Below, in pieces: positions 46,735 to 58,365 of a stretch of 64,000 bases of DNA. The position numbers were made by a program, and so were the translations under genes. The notes under the pieces are model-generated. The model had not been told where the DNA came from, did not search any database, and saw only the letters and a list, made by a program, of their open reading frames with translations. Numbering within the stretch: the first letter of the stretch is position 1; every line of letters begins with the position of its first letter. Source of the stretch: Chamaecyparis obtusa (lineage: Eukaryota > Streptophyta > Pinopsida > Cupressales > Cupressaceae); NCBI GenBank assembly GCA_027943335.1, contig BSBK01008420.1, forward strand, positions 62,001-126,000. The letters run 5' to 3'.

Positions 46735-47075
46735 GCAAACTCATACGCCAGTGGGTATGCTATGAAACAACAGTTGTAAAACTTGTATGATAGTTGGGTA
46801 GCAATGAAATGATAGTTGAAAATATCATACGACAGTTGCAAGATTTTGACTTTGAGAATTTGCTAGCATGGAAACTCGTATGACACTAGGTACTCAAGCA
46901 TACGACAGATGGGTTGTAATGAAACGACACTTGGAAATCTCATACGACAGTTGCAAGATTTTGACTTTGAGAATTTGCTGGCATGGAAACTCGTACAACA
47001 CTAAGTACTCAATCATATGATAGATGGGTTGTAATGAAATGACACTTGGAAAAACTTGTATGACTTTTGACTTCC
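46735..47075. repeat. Word block CATACGACAG/CGTATGACAC in the leader
   Basis: About nine variants of ACTCRTAYGACA in 340 bp. Longer units are also visible: AGTTGCAAGATTTTGACTTT and ATGGAAACTCGTATGACACT occur twice, ~123 bp apart. Confidence 0.75.
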
Positions 47076-48664
47076 TGAAATGATTTTTGACTCCAGAAAG
47101 GATTTTATGTCAATTTTTGCAAAATTTTGAGTTTGCAAATTCGGATTGTTTGCAAATTTCAATGTCCAGATTTGAGGATTGTAACAAATTTGTTCATTTT
47201 TGGTAACCAGATAGATAAACAAGCATGCAAAACAACAAGCACATGATTTCAAGCATGTCTGAAAATAATGAACAAGGGCAAAAGCAACCTTGCACATGAA
47301 CAATCAAGTGACTTATTCATTCTAATCCTCAGAAGCGCTAATTGTGTATGTTCTAAAATGTTTTGCAATAATGCACATATACCCTATAAAATAAAAATTT
47401 GGCCTCGCTAGGGTTTTTAGTAATGGTTTGACTCTGCAACTTTTATGATCCAAAGGGGTGAACTCCAATCCCGGTGCACCAGGGTTTTGACACAGTCTAA
47501 GAACTTAATCTTCAGGAGCTACTAGGGAGATCTGACAACCCAAAAATGAACCATACCCATGGAGATTTCTTCCACAAGGACATTTATATAGTGACTGTCA
47601 CTACCACAGTGAAAATGGCTATTACCGATTGAGCCTCCATCAACATAGTTTACCCTATGAAGGGATTGTCTGCTATGGTTAACCCTCTCTAAAGGTGACT
47701 CACAGTATGATACCACAAGGGGACTTGGCTCCAAATCCAAGGTTTTGATACCTCTTCACTTTTAACCCAAACAAAGCAAGTAGATTAATCTGACATGCTA
47801 AGACAAAGTTTGTCTCACCAAGGTCTATGATATCAACCCCTCTGGAGAGAGAATGTATTGATCAATAAGAGAAGATGCACTAACCAAGTTGAATGTGAAA
47901 TGCACTAAGTATCCTCCCTACCTACAAGGATTCGGTCATCAAGAAGGATTTCGCTGGGAATCCAATCTCTCAAGAATCACAAATAGTGTTCATAGGGTCT
48001 AATTAATATGTGAGCATAGATGTATGTTTCCAAAACCAAATCTACCAAAAGTATCCAAAAAGTAGAAAGAGGAAAACTTAACACTTAAAGTGAATATGAG
48101 ATGAGTCTACAAGGTGGAACACTTAACACCTCACACAAGCTAAAAATGAGTCCCCAACTTAGACAACAAGTGAGTTCCTAAAAGCACAAAAGGGTTGCCA
48201 AGTGGAACACTTAACACTTCTGTCCTGTTGACCCCTCCCCTTTATGGCGCTGAGATTGCAACCATGGGGCAGAATGAGGGGCTGATGGATTAGTGAGTCC
48301 AATAACCCAAGATAGCAATCAAGATCAATCACAAGTATCTAAGACTACTTAATGAATCCTTAAGGGCTCACAACCTAGTATCAATTATGCAAGTGTGTAG
48401 AAATAGGTCAAAAGCATGAAAAGAATCACCCAAGCTAGACACATGAGACATTTATTTTAGCCCCAAATTGAAATATTATTCGCACAAGTGGAATACCTGA
48501 GATCCCTACAATGCGCTTAGTAGATTTTTACCCGATTTTAGCAAACTTTATGCTTTTTCCAATCAAAACCAGCAAGAGTCAATCAAAAATAGAGAATTCC
48601 AACTGTTAAGATTAGCTGTTAGTCAAAATCCAAAAATCAAATCTGACAGACTGCCTGCAAAAAT

Positions 48665-48915
48665 GAAATGACAGTTAAAACCTGATGCCAAAACTCATAC
48701 GACAGTGGGCTATTACCAAACGATAGTCTAGAAACTCATACGACAGAGGGTCTATTACTAGACAACAGTCCAAAAACTCATACGACACTGGGTGTCTGAT
48801 GAAATGACAATCCAGCTTCCAAATGACAGTGGGTGCCTGATGAAATGATACTTGGTCAACTGTCGTATGATAGCAGGCTCAAATTCATACGACTTTTGTC
48901 AAAAACTTGTATGAA
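48665..48915. repeat. Word block CTCATACGACAGTGGG near the primer binding site
   Basis: Repeated AACTCATACGACAGTGGGT and GATGAAATGACA units at ~40-45 bp spacing, about six copies, just downstream of the primer binding site on the minus strand. Confidence 0.75.
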
Positions 48916-49010
48916 GATTGTACGGACAAAAAATAAAAATCATATTTTTGCATAAAAACTGAGCAGAAAAAGATAGAAATTAATAGAATTGAATTGGAAA
49001 CCCATTTCAG

Positions 49011-49029
49011 GGCCCCACGGTGGGCGCCA
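49011..49029 (-). promoter_or_regulatory. Primer binding site of the Tat-like element
   Basis: The minus strand reads TGGCGCCCACCGTGGGGCC four bases after the LTR. It has the form found in many plant gypsy elements of the Tat/Athila type. I do not name the tRNA. Confidence 0.8.
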
Positions 49030-49033
49030 GAAA

Positions 49034-50225
49034 TGTGTGTTTGAAAATTATACCTGATCTGTAGACACAACACTTTAGTAAAACATTAGAGGTTAGCTAT
49101 AATCAAAATTGTGCAAAATTGAAATCTACTCTAACCAAGTGATTTACTGCCTTCTAATAGGTGCGAGATTGATGTTCTCAGATTGCTATCAAGATCAGTG
49201 ACCTAGATGACACCTAAATGAAGGATTTGGATGCAAAACTAATATGAAATATGCATGCAATTAATCTATTTTTTTTGGGTATTTTCTATGCAATAAGAAT
49301 GATAAAAACTTGATATGAATCTATGCTAATATGGAAATTGATCTAACAATGATATGAATCTATGCTAAATGATATGCAATGCTCAAAACTAGAAAGATCT
49401 CACAATAGCTTGGATTCACAAAGATGATTCTTCAGACTCCAATTCGACAGTGTGAGAATGCAAATTCATGGATCAATTATGAAGAGTTGAGCCTTGTTTT
49501 TATAGAAATCCAGTGCTTTGGAGGTGCATGGAAGAAAGCCATAAATCACTTAGATTAACTCAGCTTGATTTTTGAGTTATCTGATAATAAAGATAATTTA
49601 ATTCACAAAAACATGCAAAAGCTAAGTTTTAACTCAAAATAGAGTTTAGCTTTAATTGATAATTGATAGTTGTCTGCTTTTATGATTGTGCATGTTTTAT
49701 TTATGAATTAATTTAATAAATAAAGTGATTTATGCTCAACTTAACCGATTTTTGAAAATAAAACAATTGATTTATGGGTTCATCAATTATTTTTCAAACT
49801 TTTATTAAAAACTATATTATCAAATAATGACAACTTGCTTTAATTAATTAAATAAAAATTTAATCAATTAGTCATAGGATATTGGATTTATTGTCAAAAT
49901 TAAATAATACAATTAATAATAGAAAGAATTAAATTTAATTACACAATTAAGTGGCAAGATATTAAATCTAATTAGTTAAATATGAAAATATTCAATTAAT
50001 CAAACTTAGGATAAATGTGATTTATTGCCAAATAATCATTAAATTAAAGATAATTAAGATAATTAGGAATATTGCTAGGAATATTCCCTGATGCAGAATT
50101 TAAGATAATCAATTAGGATTCAATGATGTTTAGATGTGCCTTTGGTTAGGACTTTGATGTCGATTTCGTTCGATATGAGGATGTAGGAGGTTAATGAACA
50201 TATAGCCCATTTTTGGGGTATTACA
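49034..50225 (-). repeat. 5' LTR of the Tat-like element
   Basis: 1,192 bp. On the minus strand it starts TGTAATACCCC and ends AAACACACA. A TATA box (CTATAAAAACAAGG on the minus strand) lies at ~49493-49506, and the same box is in the other LTR. Confidence 0.92.
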
Positions 50226-50265
50226 GTTGGCAGTAAGAAAAATGAGTTCCTAGTGTTGTTTTTCA

Positions 50266-50991
50266 ATGGAGATTCCATTAGATAAATACTCTGGTTTCAA
50301 TTTTCATACATGGAGAATAAAAATATAAATGCAATTGATGAATAAAAACATATGGGGCATAGTAAGCGAAAAATAAAAACTACCTACAGATGCAAATAAA
50401 TTATTGGAGTGGAACGGTAGAGATGATAAAGCCAAGGCTATTATTGGTCTTGCTCTTGTAGATTTTGATCTTCATCATGTCGATCTAGATAACACTTGTA
50501 CCGAGATTTGGGATAATCTAAACAAGTTGTTTGGAGAAAAAGTTGTCAATGCAAAATTTTCTCTCAAAATTCAATTGTTTAGATTCAAAATAGAAAATGA
50601 GATCACAATGTACAATCATATAAGTAATTTAAGGTCTCTCATTAGACAACTTGAAGAAGTTAAGGCTCTTGTCGGTGATGATGATGCTAAGGCCATCCTG
50701 TTAAATAGCTTATCTTCCAAATATAGTAATGTTGTCTTTACACTAAGTCAACTTACTTCGCAGACTCTAGAGGATATGATTTCAGCCCTTCTAGCAGAAG
50801 AAAACAAGACAAAGGAAGTCATAGAAGAATCTCATCAAATAGATCAAGCATTATACTCACAAAATACTAAAAAGTGGTCAAATAACAATAGAAGAGACAA
50901 TAAATGTTTTTACTATAAGAAAAAGGGGCACACAACATGGATTTGTAGAACCAGAGCTAGTGATGTTCTTAAAGGCAAACTAAAAGAATAA
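50266..50991 (+). pseudogene. gag: Copia Gag relic, interrupted element
   Basis: MEIPLDKYSGFNFHTWRIKI opens the frame at 50266, with two early stops, then open from 50404. AKAIIGLALVDFDLHHV, EIWDNLNKLFGEK, SLKIQLFRFKIEN, ILLNSLSSKYSNV and LEDMISALLAEE are the normal Ty1/copia Gag core (UBN2 type). The knuckle reads CFYYKKKGHTTWIC: the second Cys is Tyr. A later protease, integrase and RT are missing, so the element is truncated after gag. The Tat-like element inserted ~40 bp upstream of this frame. Confidence 0.87.
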
Positions 50992-51349
50992 TCTAAAGAA
51001 GGAAATGTTGCATGCATTGAATATGAGGACACATTAGATGATGGAGAGGTTGTTACCTATTTTAAGTTTCTCATTAATCACAATATTGTTCTTTGAACCT
51101 TCACATTTGGAAGTTGGCAGCATCGGAAGATGGAGGAATTTCCATCATCTCAAGTCAGCTTATCGCTTTGAGATGGTGTTATGTATGAGAAGCATTTTTT
51201 GGCATTTTTTCTCTTCCAATTTTGTTTAGCTTTCTAAAGCTGAAAAGTTTGCAAAATGCATGTCTTTTGAAGATTCATTTTGGAGACAAGTTTAAGATTT
51301 GGTATTGTGTTCAATATGGATTGTTGTCAAGCGAGCTTCAAAGTATATG
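50992..51349. other. Unassigned stretch after copia gag
   Basis: No protease motif can be read here. This is either decayed copia sequence or other debris, ending at the LTR of the second Tat-like element. Confidence 0.35.
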
Positions 51350-52501
51350 TGTAATACCGAAAATGTAGTGTTAAGGAATATAAAGCAAGCTAAAAATTCA
51401 ACAATAAAAACTAGAATAAAACCTTTAAGATTAGACACTAAAAAGAATAGAGCTAAAAACCAAAAGAGTGTGTCAACGTCACTATAAGAAGCCTCCAAGT
51501 ATGTAGAAGATTTGTCCAAGGATGGAATGTGTTCTCAAATACTATGCTCAAGCTTCAAAGGTTGTGATTTTGGGATTTATTTTGGCATTATAAGGTTTCT
51601 TTTGATGTTTTTGGCTCTTAAATGGGCATGATAAAAATACTTTGATGATGGATGAAAATGAAGGAAAAGAGGGCTCAATTTATAGGCAAGAGGAGGGATG
51701 AATGGATAATCAAGATGCAAACTTGAGAAAGGTCCAACATGAATTTTAGGGGGAAGCACATGGATTGTGCTTTCTCAAATGCATCTCATTGTGACAAGTG
51801 TCACAATAGGAGAGGTTGGAAGAAGTGGGGGAATGTGACCATTTTGGGAGATGTGAAAGGGGACAAAGGTGTAAGAGAATGATGGAGTGTGTAAGAGGCA
51901 TGTAAGAGAATTTAAGGTTAACATGAGGTGAGAGAATTTGGGGATGTGAGGATGTGACATGAGGGTTGACTTGGTTTGGCTTAAGATTTCTTAATTCATG
52001 GATTATGATTGTACAAATGATTAGGAGGTGATTAGGCTTGGATTAGGAGGCAAGTGGGAGGTTTAGGAGGATGTGATGGGAGGAGAGAGAATGAGTGGAG
52101 GGTTTGATTAGCTAATCATGATTCATTAGCTAATTAAGAAGGATTAGTATGGGTGAATGGGTTGGGTTGAGTATGAACCACATGTTAGGAGTTTGGGATG
52201 GGTTTGGTTAAGGGTTTAGAATTAAATATTCATTTAACTCCAAGTGAGAGGAAAAATAGTTTTATGAATTAATTTAATTAGATAAATGTATCCTTTTAAA
52301 TTAATAGAAGAATAAGGATTAATTAATTATCAGACTATAGGTTTGTCATTTAGATAATTAATTGGACTATAGTAAATTAATTAAATTAATTAACTAAGGG
52401 ATGAAATGAATTAATTAAGTAATAATATTTAATTAATAGGATGTCCTAGGAGAGAACTAAATAAGATTACTAAATTATTTACTCAAATTTAAGTGTCTAC
52501 A
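51350..52501 (-). repeat. 3' LTR of the second Tat-like element
   Basis: Inferred without a partner copy. It is bounded by TGTAATACC on the left and GTGTCTACA on the right, directly before the polypurine tract. A minus-strand TATA-like CTATAAATTG is near 51678. AT-rich right half. No coding content. The left edge is less certain than the right. Confidence 0.6.
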
Positions 52502-52520
52502 TTTGGCCCCTCTTTGACAT
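52502..52520 (-). promoter_or_regulatory. Polypurine tract of the second Tat-like element
   Basis: The minus strand reads TGTCAAAGAGGGGCCAAA right before the LTR, matching the tract of the first element (CAAAGAGGGGCAAAA). Confidence 0.75.
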
Positions 52521-53019
52521 AGTATTAAAATAACTCTATTTTGAAGATGTTTTTGCAATAATAGATGACACGAAGAATGGACTAGATGGAGAAAATTCAC
52601 CAGTTTACGGGCTAGGATGTTAGACTGGGTGATGCCCCCTTGAGAGGGCCGTAGGGAAATAAAAAGGGGCCTGGGGCATCTCGAAAGGAAAGGGTGAAAA
52701 GGGCATGCTGCAGGCTAAGAAGGGGGAAGAATGAGAAAATGGGAGATGAAAAAGGTAATGGGAAGCAAGATTCAGTAGGAGGGGAAGAAACGGGGGGTGA
52801 AAAGGCATTCGAGAGAAAAAATTAGGGCTCGAAAGGGCCTTAATAAGGGCCGAGAGGGCCAAAATCAAGTCATTTGCAAACTTTGAAGCTTACAAACTAA
52901 AATTTGGAGCTTTGATAAGTGAGGATGAGATGGTAGAAAGAGGGTGACTGACTCATCATTCTAATCTCATGCAAAGTGTCAGGTGTTATAAAGTGCCCGA
53001 CCGACAGATAGGCTCAAAA

Positions 53020-53420
53020 AACACACCATTTTGTTGAGTTTTTACTGCATTTAATACATGTTTTAGGACAAAAACAAGTATTCCCACAAGTGCGGGATTG
53101 GCAAGAAGACGTCTGCGCTTGTGGGAACATGTTCCCACAAAAGATGCTTGGGTGCGGAAAAAAGGAGGGGCTTAGGACATTTTGCAAGAATTTGAAAGTC
53201 CTGGGGGTAGGGGGAATTTGCGGCAGGACCATGATCCCGCAAGATATTGTTGCGAGATCACATTCCTAGAGTAGAACACAGAGGGAGCCAAAAAAAAGGC
53301 ATTCCTGAGGGAAAGGAGGGTTAGGCAAGTGGTGTGGGAATGCATTCCCACATTAGTGGGAGGGTAGCAGACTAACGTGATCTCGCGATGGTGGGATCAC
53401 ATAGAAAAAAGAATCTCTAC
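53020..53420. repeat. Block of repeated GTTCCCACA and GATCTCGCG-like words
   Basis: Words such as TTCCCACAAGTGCGGG, TGTTCCCACA, CATTCCCACA, ATCCCGCAAG, GCGAGATCAC, GATCTCGCGATG and GGGATCACAT recur in both orientations. The block sits between polypurine tract and PMD ORF, exactly where the first element has its TCGTATGACA block. Confidence 0.6.
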
Positions 53421-53535
53421 GAGAACGCAGATAGAGGGAAAATTGTGGAAACGCAAGAAAAAAGAAAGTTTGCGGGAATGAGGGAAGAATAACTTAGGTT
53501 TTGGTATAGAAGAAAGACTGACACTTTGGCTTGAT

Positions 53536-55860
53536 TTGGGTGTAGTGGTCCTTGGATTGACTAGCGAGCTGAGAGCGACATGCCTCGGTCTTGGCGATAG
53601 GAGACTAGTTCACACCAGCGAATTTGGTGTGGGTGGATGCACTCATGCTGGGTTACTTAGTATGAATGTCAAAAAGGTGGACATTCATGGCATTGGTGAC
53701 AATGCTATGCAAGAATTAGCATTTAGAGACCGGGACCTTTCATCTACCTACTGGGAAAATGACAGTGACGCTCGAGGACATATACCAAATATTTTAACTA
53801 CTGATTCGAGGCACTCTAGTGGTAACATGGACCTACACATAGGTGCAAGCAGTGGCCCCACTACTAGGGCCAAGGGTAGCACCTATCCTATGATACAGGT
53901 AGTTGGCTTTGGCCAAGCATGTGGTAGTAGCACCAGTAGCATGATAGATATACTTCTATGTGTGTGGACTGGTGTCGGGGTACATTTTTCCAGACATAGG
54001 CAGGAGGAGTGTGACACTGTCACTAATCCCTAGGATTGTGTAGATCATGGATGTAGGGTTCCCAATAGCCTCAGGGATATTGATGTTGGCAAAGATGTAT
54101 AGAGATCTTCATCAGATCGTCTATCATGGGATGACGACTATAGGGAGGAGCTTTGGATTCTCTTTGCTCCTACAGGTGTGGGCATGGGAGCATATAGTTG
54201 TGTTGCGATCATTAGGCCAAGTGGACAAGCAGCTAGAGGAGCCTACAGCTTACAACTAGGGAGATTTGGTCACATACTAGGGAGGGGGAGATACAAATTT
54301 TTGGTGAGAGACATTGGATGTGATCCAGGATGGGATCACCTAGCAACCATATCTAGGTCACACTCGATGGGTAGAGGATGATAGGGAGCTACCATATACC
54401 ACACTACCTACATTTCTTATAGGCAGGTGGGACTATATTCTTGACAAGCATTGGCCAGACATGGTTACCTAACAATTTGGCTCTAGATAGGATGTGCTAA
54501 TACTAGCATGGTGGTACTAGCAGGCCACACGAGAGTCAGTGTCAGAGTTCGGGCTAGCACAGAACAAGACAGGGTTGTTGGTTGAGTACCAGGCCATGCA
54601 GCCATTTCAGTGGAATTGGGTAGGGGGAGGAACAAATCCTAGGACCACACTAGCATATGATGAGTGGTTTTGGCCTCTAAGACTAGTAGAGAGATTAGCA
54701 TTACCTGACAGGGAGGGAGCAACACCTATTTATAGGGGCCGAGGGAGGAGAGAAGGGAGAGGGAGAGAGAGAGGAGGAGATGGAGATGGAGATGGAGGGG
54801 GGGATGCAATGGTATGGACATGGAAAGGGGGGACACAAAGGAGGGTTTCATATACCCATAGCATAGGTACCCATAGGGCCATAACCACCGACTAGACTAC
54901 CACAACCTACAAGGCCACCACAACTAGCAGGGCCACCACCACTAGTGGGGCCATCACCAATAGTAGGAGTAGGGTCTTCCAGAGGAGGGGGGATGAGTAG
55001 TATTAGGGTCTTCTAGAGGAGGGGGGATGATATAGCAGGGCACTTGGCCTCATTATAGGGGCCATATGACCAGGCTAGCTAGATGCTCTAGGACATGCAG
55101 GGGGAGCATGGCAGTTTGATAGCAGAGCAAGATAGTTTGATAGTGTAACTAGCACAGGATATAGAGGAGGGCTTGATGATGATCGATGAGAGGGATCAGT
55201 TGAGGAGGGAGAGGGATGCACTACTAGTAGAGAGGGACCAGTTGAGGGGAGAGAGAGATAGTCTATGGTCAGCACGAGATCATCTACAAGGAGAGAGGGA
55301 CATGGTTGTCCATCAGTGCATGGTGGAAATTGATGCACAAGGGTCACGGGAGTGATCAAAGGAGGTATCCCACCTCTAGAAAGAGATTGTCCAGATGAGT
55401 GAGAAAATTGGGTGGTATAGGGGTAGGTATCATGAAATAGTGCCATCCGAGAGACACCAACATTATAGGCATCTGAGTCACTCAATGGTCATAGGGTTGG
55501 AGGCTAGTGGGAGATTAGGTGCAGGGGTTGGTAGTAGCTAGAGGAAAGGAGATAGAAAACCCATGATTAGCACCTCTTAGCAAATAGGAAAGGGCATTCA
55601 TTAGTCAGGGGACTCACAGAGTCAGTAGTAGTTGATCAATAGTTTGATACATATGGTAAAGGCTAAGGTGTCAGGGATAGGGACAGGGATGGAGGTTGAT
55701 ATAGGGGTTGTACAGGTGTCCATACATGTCCAAATTCTAGGTACACATGGCACAATGGGCAAGCTGATAGTGTTATATTATCTATCACACATGGACCCCC
55801 TGGATGGGGATTTTGATATGCAACCTCCTTCAGGAGAGGCAAATAGGAAGTGAGATGTTG
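53536..55860 (+). pseudogene. Antisense PMD ORF of the second Tat-like element
   Basis: Decayed plus-strand frame opposite to the integrase. At 53720-53793 it reads FHLPTGKMTVTLEDIYQIF, a very clear plant-mobile-domain start motif. At 54140-54200 FGFSLLLQVWAWEHIVVLRS is the domain's second signature with both Trp intact. A Gly/Arg-rich stretch follows (54740-54820, GRGRREGRGRERGGD), then a heptad-repeat coiled coil at 55173-55310 (RDQLRRERDALLVERDQL). The 165-residue frame at 53536-54033 is in another frame and is a shadow. Same architecture as 34960-36885. Confidence 0.75.
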
Positions 55861-56280
55861 TGGGCTAGATTTTGTTTTTATGGCTATTTATTGATGAAGG
55901 GCATAGTCCTTATGTATCTTATAATTTTAACTTTTTGTTGGACATGGACTGAGACAGACTCTTATTCTTTTATTCTTTGGGGTGGGGTGTGCTGTACTAT
56001 TTTGTACCATGATTTGTATATACATGTGGAGCTGGGTGGGATATGATGTGTTATGGATGTATGAATGCATATTATGTTCTGACATGGGTGATGCAGGATG
56101 TGATGTGATTTTCTATATGCTATGAGCTTGACATGTGTGTGATGCAAGGATGAGGTGCTTTATATGCTATGTGATATGATGTGTTTATTTGCGATGCATG
56201 TTCTGACAATTTTTGGATGTAGGATGTGATGTAATACTTTATGTGGATGTTTTTATGTATTTTGTGATGTGATGTGTTAA
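55861..56280. other. Region downstream of antisense PMD ORF
   Basis: TG-rich with repeated GATGTGATGTG words. No gene recognised. Comparable to 37030-37270 in the first Tat-like element. Confidence 0.4.
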
Positions 56281-56740
56281 CAATGAAAGATAAAAAATGA
56301 CTTAACAATACAAGATAACAATGAACCTATATGATAACTTAAAATGCCTTAATGAAAGATAAGAAATGAACCCTAACAATACAAGATGATAAATGATGGA
56401 TATAAAATGAACTACATGAAAGGAAATGAATAAACCTAAAATGAATCTTAACAATGCAAGATTAAAATTAACCTAAATGATAATGAATCTAATGATTCAA
56501 GATGAAACTAAAATGAATGAACAATGTAAGATGAACCTAAATGGATGAACCGAAATGGATTAACAAAGCAAGATTAAAAATGAACCTAATTGGATTAACA
56601 ATGCAAGATGAAAATCAATCTAAATGGATTAACAATGCAAGATTAAAAATGAACCTAAATGAATTATCAATGCAAAAAATGAATCTAAATGGTAATGAAT
56701 AATGAAATGAACCTAAGACAAAAATGAACCTATAGTGAAG
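56281..56740. repeat. Minisatellite, ~35 bp unit
   Basis: Units built on ATTAACAATGCAAGATTAAA and AATGAACCTAAATGG. Three consecutive good copies begin near 56552, 56587 and 56622; shorter and more diverged copies extend to both sides. AT-rich. Confidence 0.75.
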
Positions 56741-58365
56741 GAATGAACGGAATGAGGGGTGAGGAGATGAAAATGAAAATGAGGAAATGCGACCTAGGAT
56801 AGTGCCATGAAATGAAATGTACATGGGAAAATGGGGGGGGGGGATACGAAAGCAAATGGGAGATAGGAGGTGGGAGATGAGGATGGATTCCACAACATAT
56901 CACTGCCTACCTGAACCCTGACTAAGGGGTGAAGATGGGATGGTGAAAAAGGGTGGGGGTTTTTGTAAAATAAAAATCCTTGGGTTAGGAATATGGGCTA
57001 AGGATGAATGAGGTGGATAGCTTTTCATCATGATGATGTGTTTATGAGGGAAAGGATGGGTAAAAAGAAGGATGCAAGGATGATTTTTTTTTGGGATCTT
57101 TTAGGATGATTTTTGAGATTGGATAAGGATGTTGGATTTTAGCTAGGAAGTGTGATAGGGGGATTTTTAGTGAAGCTTGAGCATGGGGTATTATAAAATA
57201 GAATACCACCATGTAGTTTAAGAACTTAGTTTGATATAGAAACAAAAGGGACTAGCCAAAGTTACTAGGAACTTGGGGCCATGTCACTAGCATTGCATAG
57301 GACCAATGCAAATAATACACGCAAGGGTTTCCCTAGCATCACTCATGCACCCAAAGGGAAACGTGGTGGAAATGATGCCAAGGAACCCACAAACAAGAGA
57401 TACTTCCCAAAGGCACCATGTGAACTAAAAGATCACATGTAGACCATGCCTAGGTCTCACTAGACTGATTCAAAGGAAGAAACCAAAAAGAATGCAAAAT
57501 ACCCTACCCTAGAAAAGATCCCCTATCACAACGCACCATGATATAAAGAATTGTGGTGACTTTGAGGAGGGAAGATAAATGAGACCTCAAAACCAAGTGA
57601 TAAATCCAAGAAAACATTATGAATTTAATGTGATAAGACCAATAGACATCCTTTTCCAAAAGAGATCGATTGACTGTGGATGTTGGGATTAGGTCAGATA
57701 GGAGGAAAGATGCATCCTACAAGGACCTAGTTGGTGGGTTTAACTGCAAATTGAATTGGTGATGTAAAAATAGAAAACTTTGGAGAATCACAGTGACACA
57801 AGATGCTTGCTAAGGAGATGTACTAATATTACGGTCATGATGGGCCATGTGTTTTATGTTTGAAAAGACTGCCGGGTAAAAAAGATGATATGTACAAGCT
57901 GGGGACACTATATACAACATATATTTATAGAAGCTCGGGTAAATTAGGACAGGTCAAACAAGTGACACATATATATACAAAGCTCAGTGTTACAGGGATG
58001 GGTCCCATTTCAGTATATATAGGAAGCTTAGGATGTGGGATAGTAGTCCTCTTCTATTGTCAAAATAGGGATGACACCTTGGGAACAAGAGGTGGGTGAG
58101 ATGGAAGAGCGAGGGGATGGAAAGGAATGATGAGTGATGCTGATGGAGGAACATGAGTGTGATAGATAATGATACGGTCCACTATGTGTGGCACCTATTT
58201 ACAAGTTTTCACCAAGATACTTACCCAAGGAGCCTGATTTCTAGGTTGTCACCATTGGGCAGTTATTTTCTCTTTACTTTTTTCACTTTTTTTTTTAATT
58301 TTTTGGTATTTTTGCTGATTTTTTGCTTTTTGTGAATTTTTTTAGGATCATATAAATGGTTCAAG
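56741..58365. other. Non-coding region before the second integrase
   Basis: No gene recognised. 58190-58260 contains AGTTTTCACCAAGATAC and related words also present downstream of the first element's integrase, supporting common descent. Confidence 0.45.

Larger units (their letters stand above)
46282..49010 (-). other. Leader of the Tat-like element
   Basis: 2.7 kb between primer binding site and Gag start, with no recognised gene. It contains the two repeated-word blocks listed separately. Long leaders are usual in Tat/Ogre elements. Confidence 0.6.
32080..50225 (-). mobile_element. Complete Tat-like Ty3/gypsy element, 18.1 kb
   Basis: Both LTRs are 1,192 bp. GTTGG at 32075-32079 and 50226-50230 is a perfect target duplication. 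Minus-strand order is 5' LTR (right), primer binding site, 2.7 kb leader with repeated words, gag, protease with G-patch-like segment, RT, degenerate RNase H, second RNase H, integrase, ~5.5 kb region with an antisense PMD ORF, polypurine tract and 3' LTR. Dual RNase H and large size are known marks of the Tat/Ogre branch. Coding parts have two frameshifts and many stops, so it is dead. The LTRs are similar enough to suggest moderate age. Confidence 0.93.

Noticed and set aside
34545..48915. Regularly recurring CATACGACAG words look like CRISPR repeats
   Set aside because: Spacing is irregular, the words vary, there are no unique equal-length spacers, and the region is inside a plant retroelement.
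53536..54033. A 165-residue frame starting MGVVVLGLTSELR
   Set aside because: It is out of frame with the clear PMD motif at 53720-53793 on the same strand, so it is a shadow.
55173..55355. A 60-residue coiled-coil frame as an independent small gene
   Set aside because: It is the tail of the antisense PMD frame, with a counterpart in the first Tat-like element.
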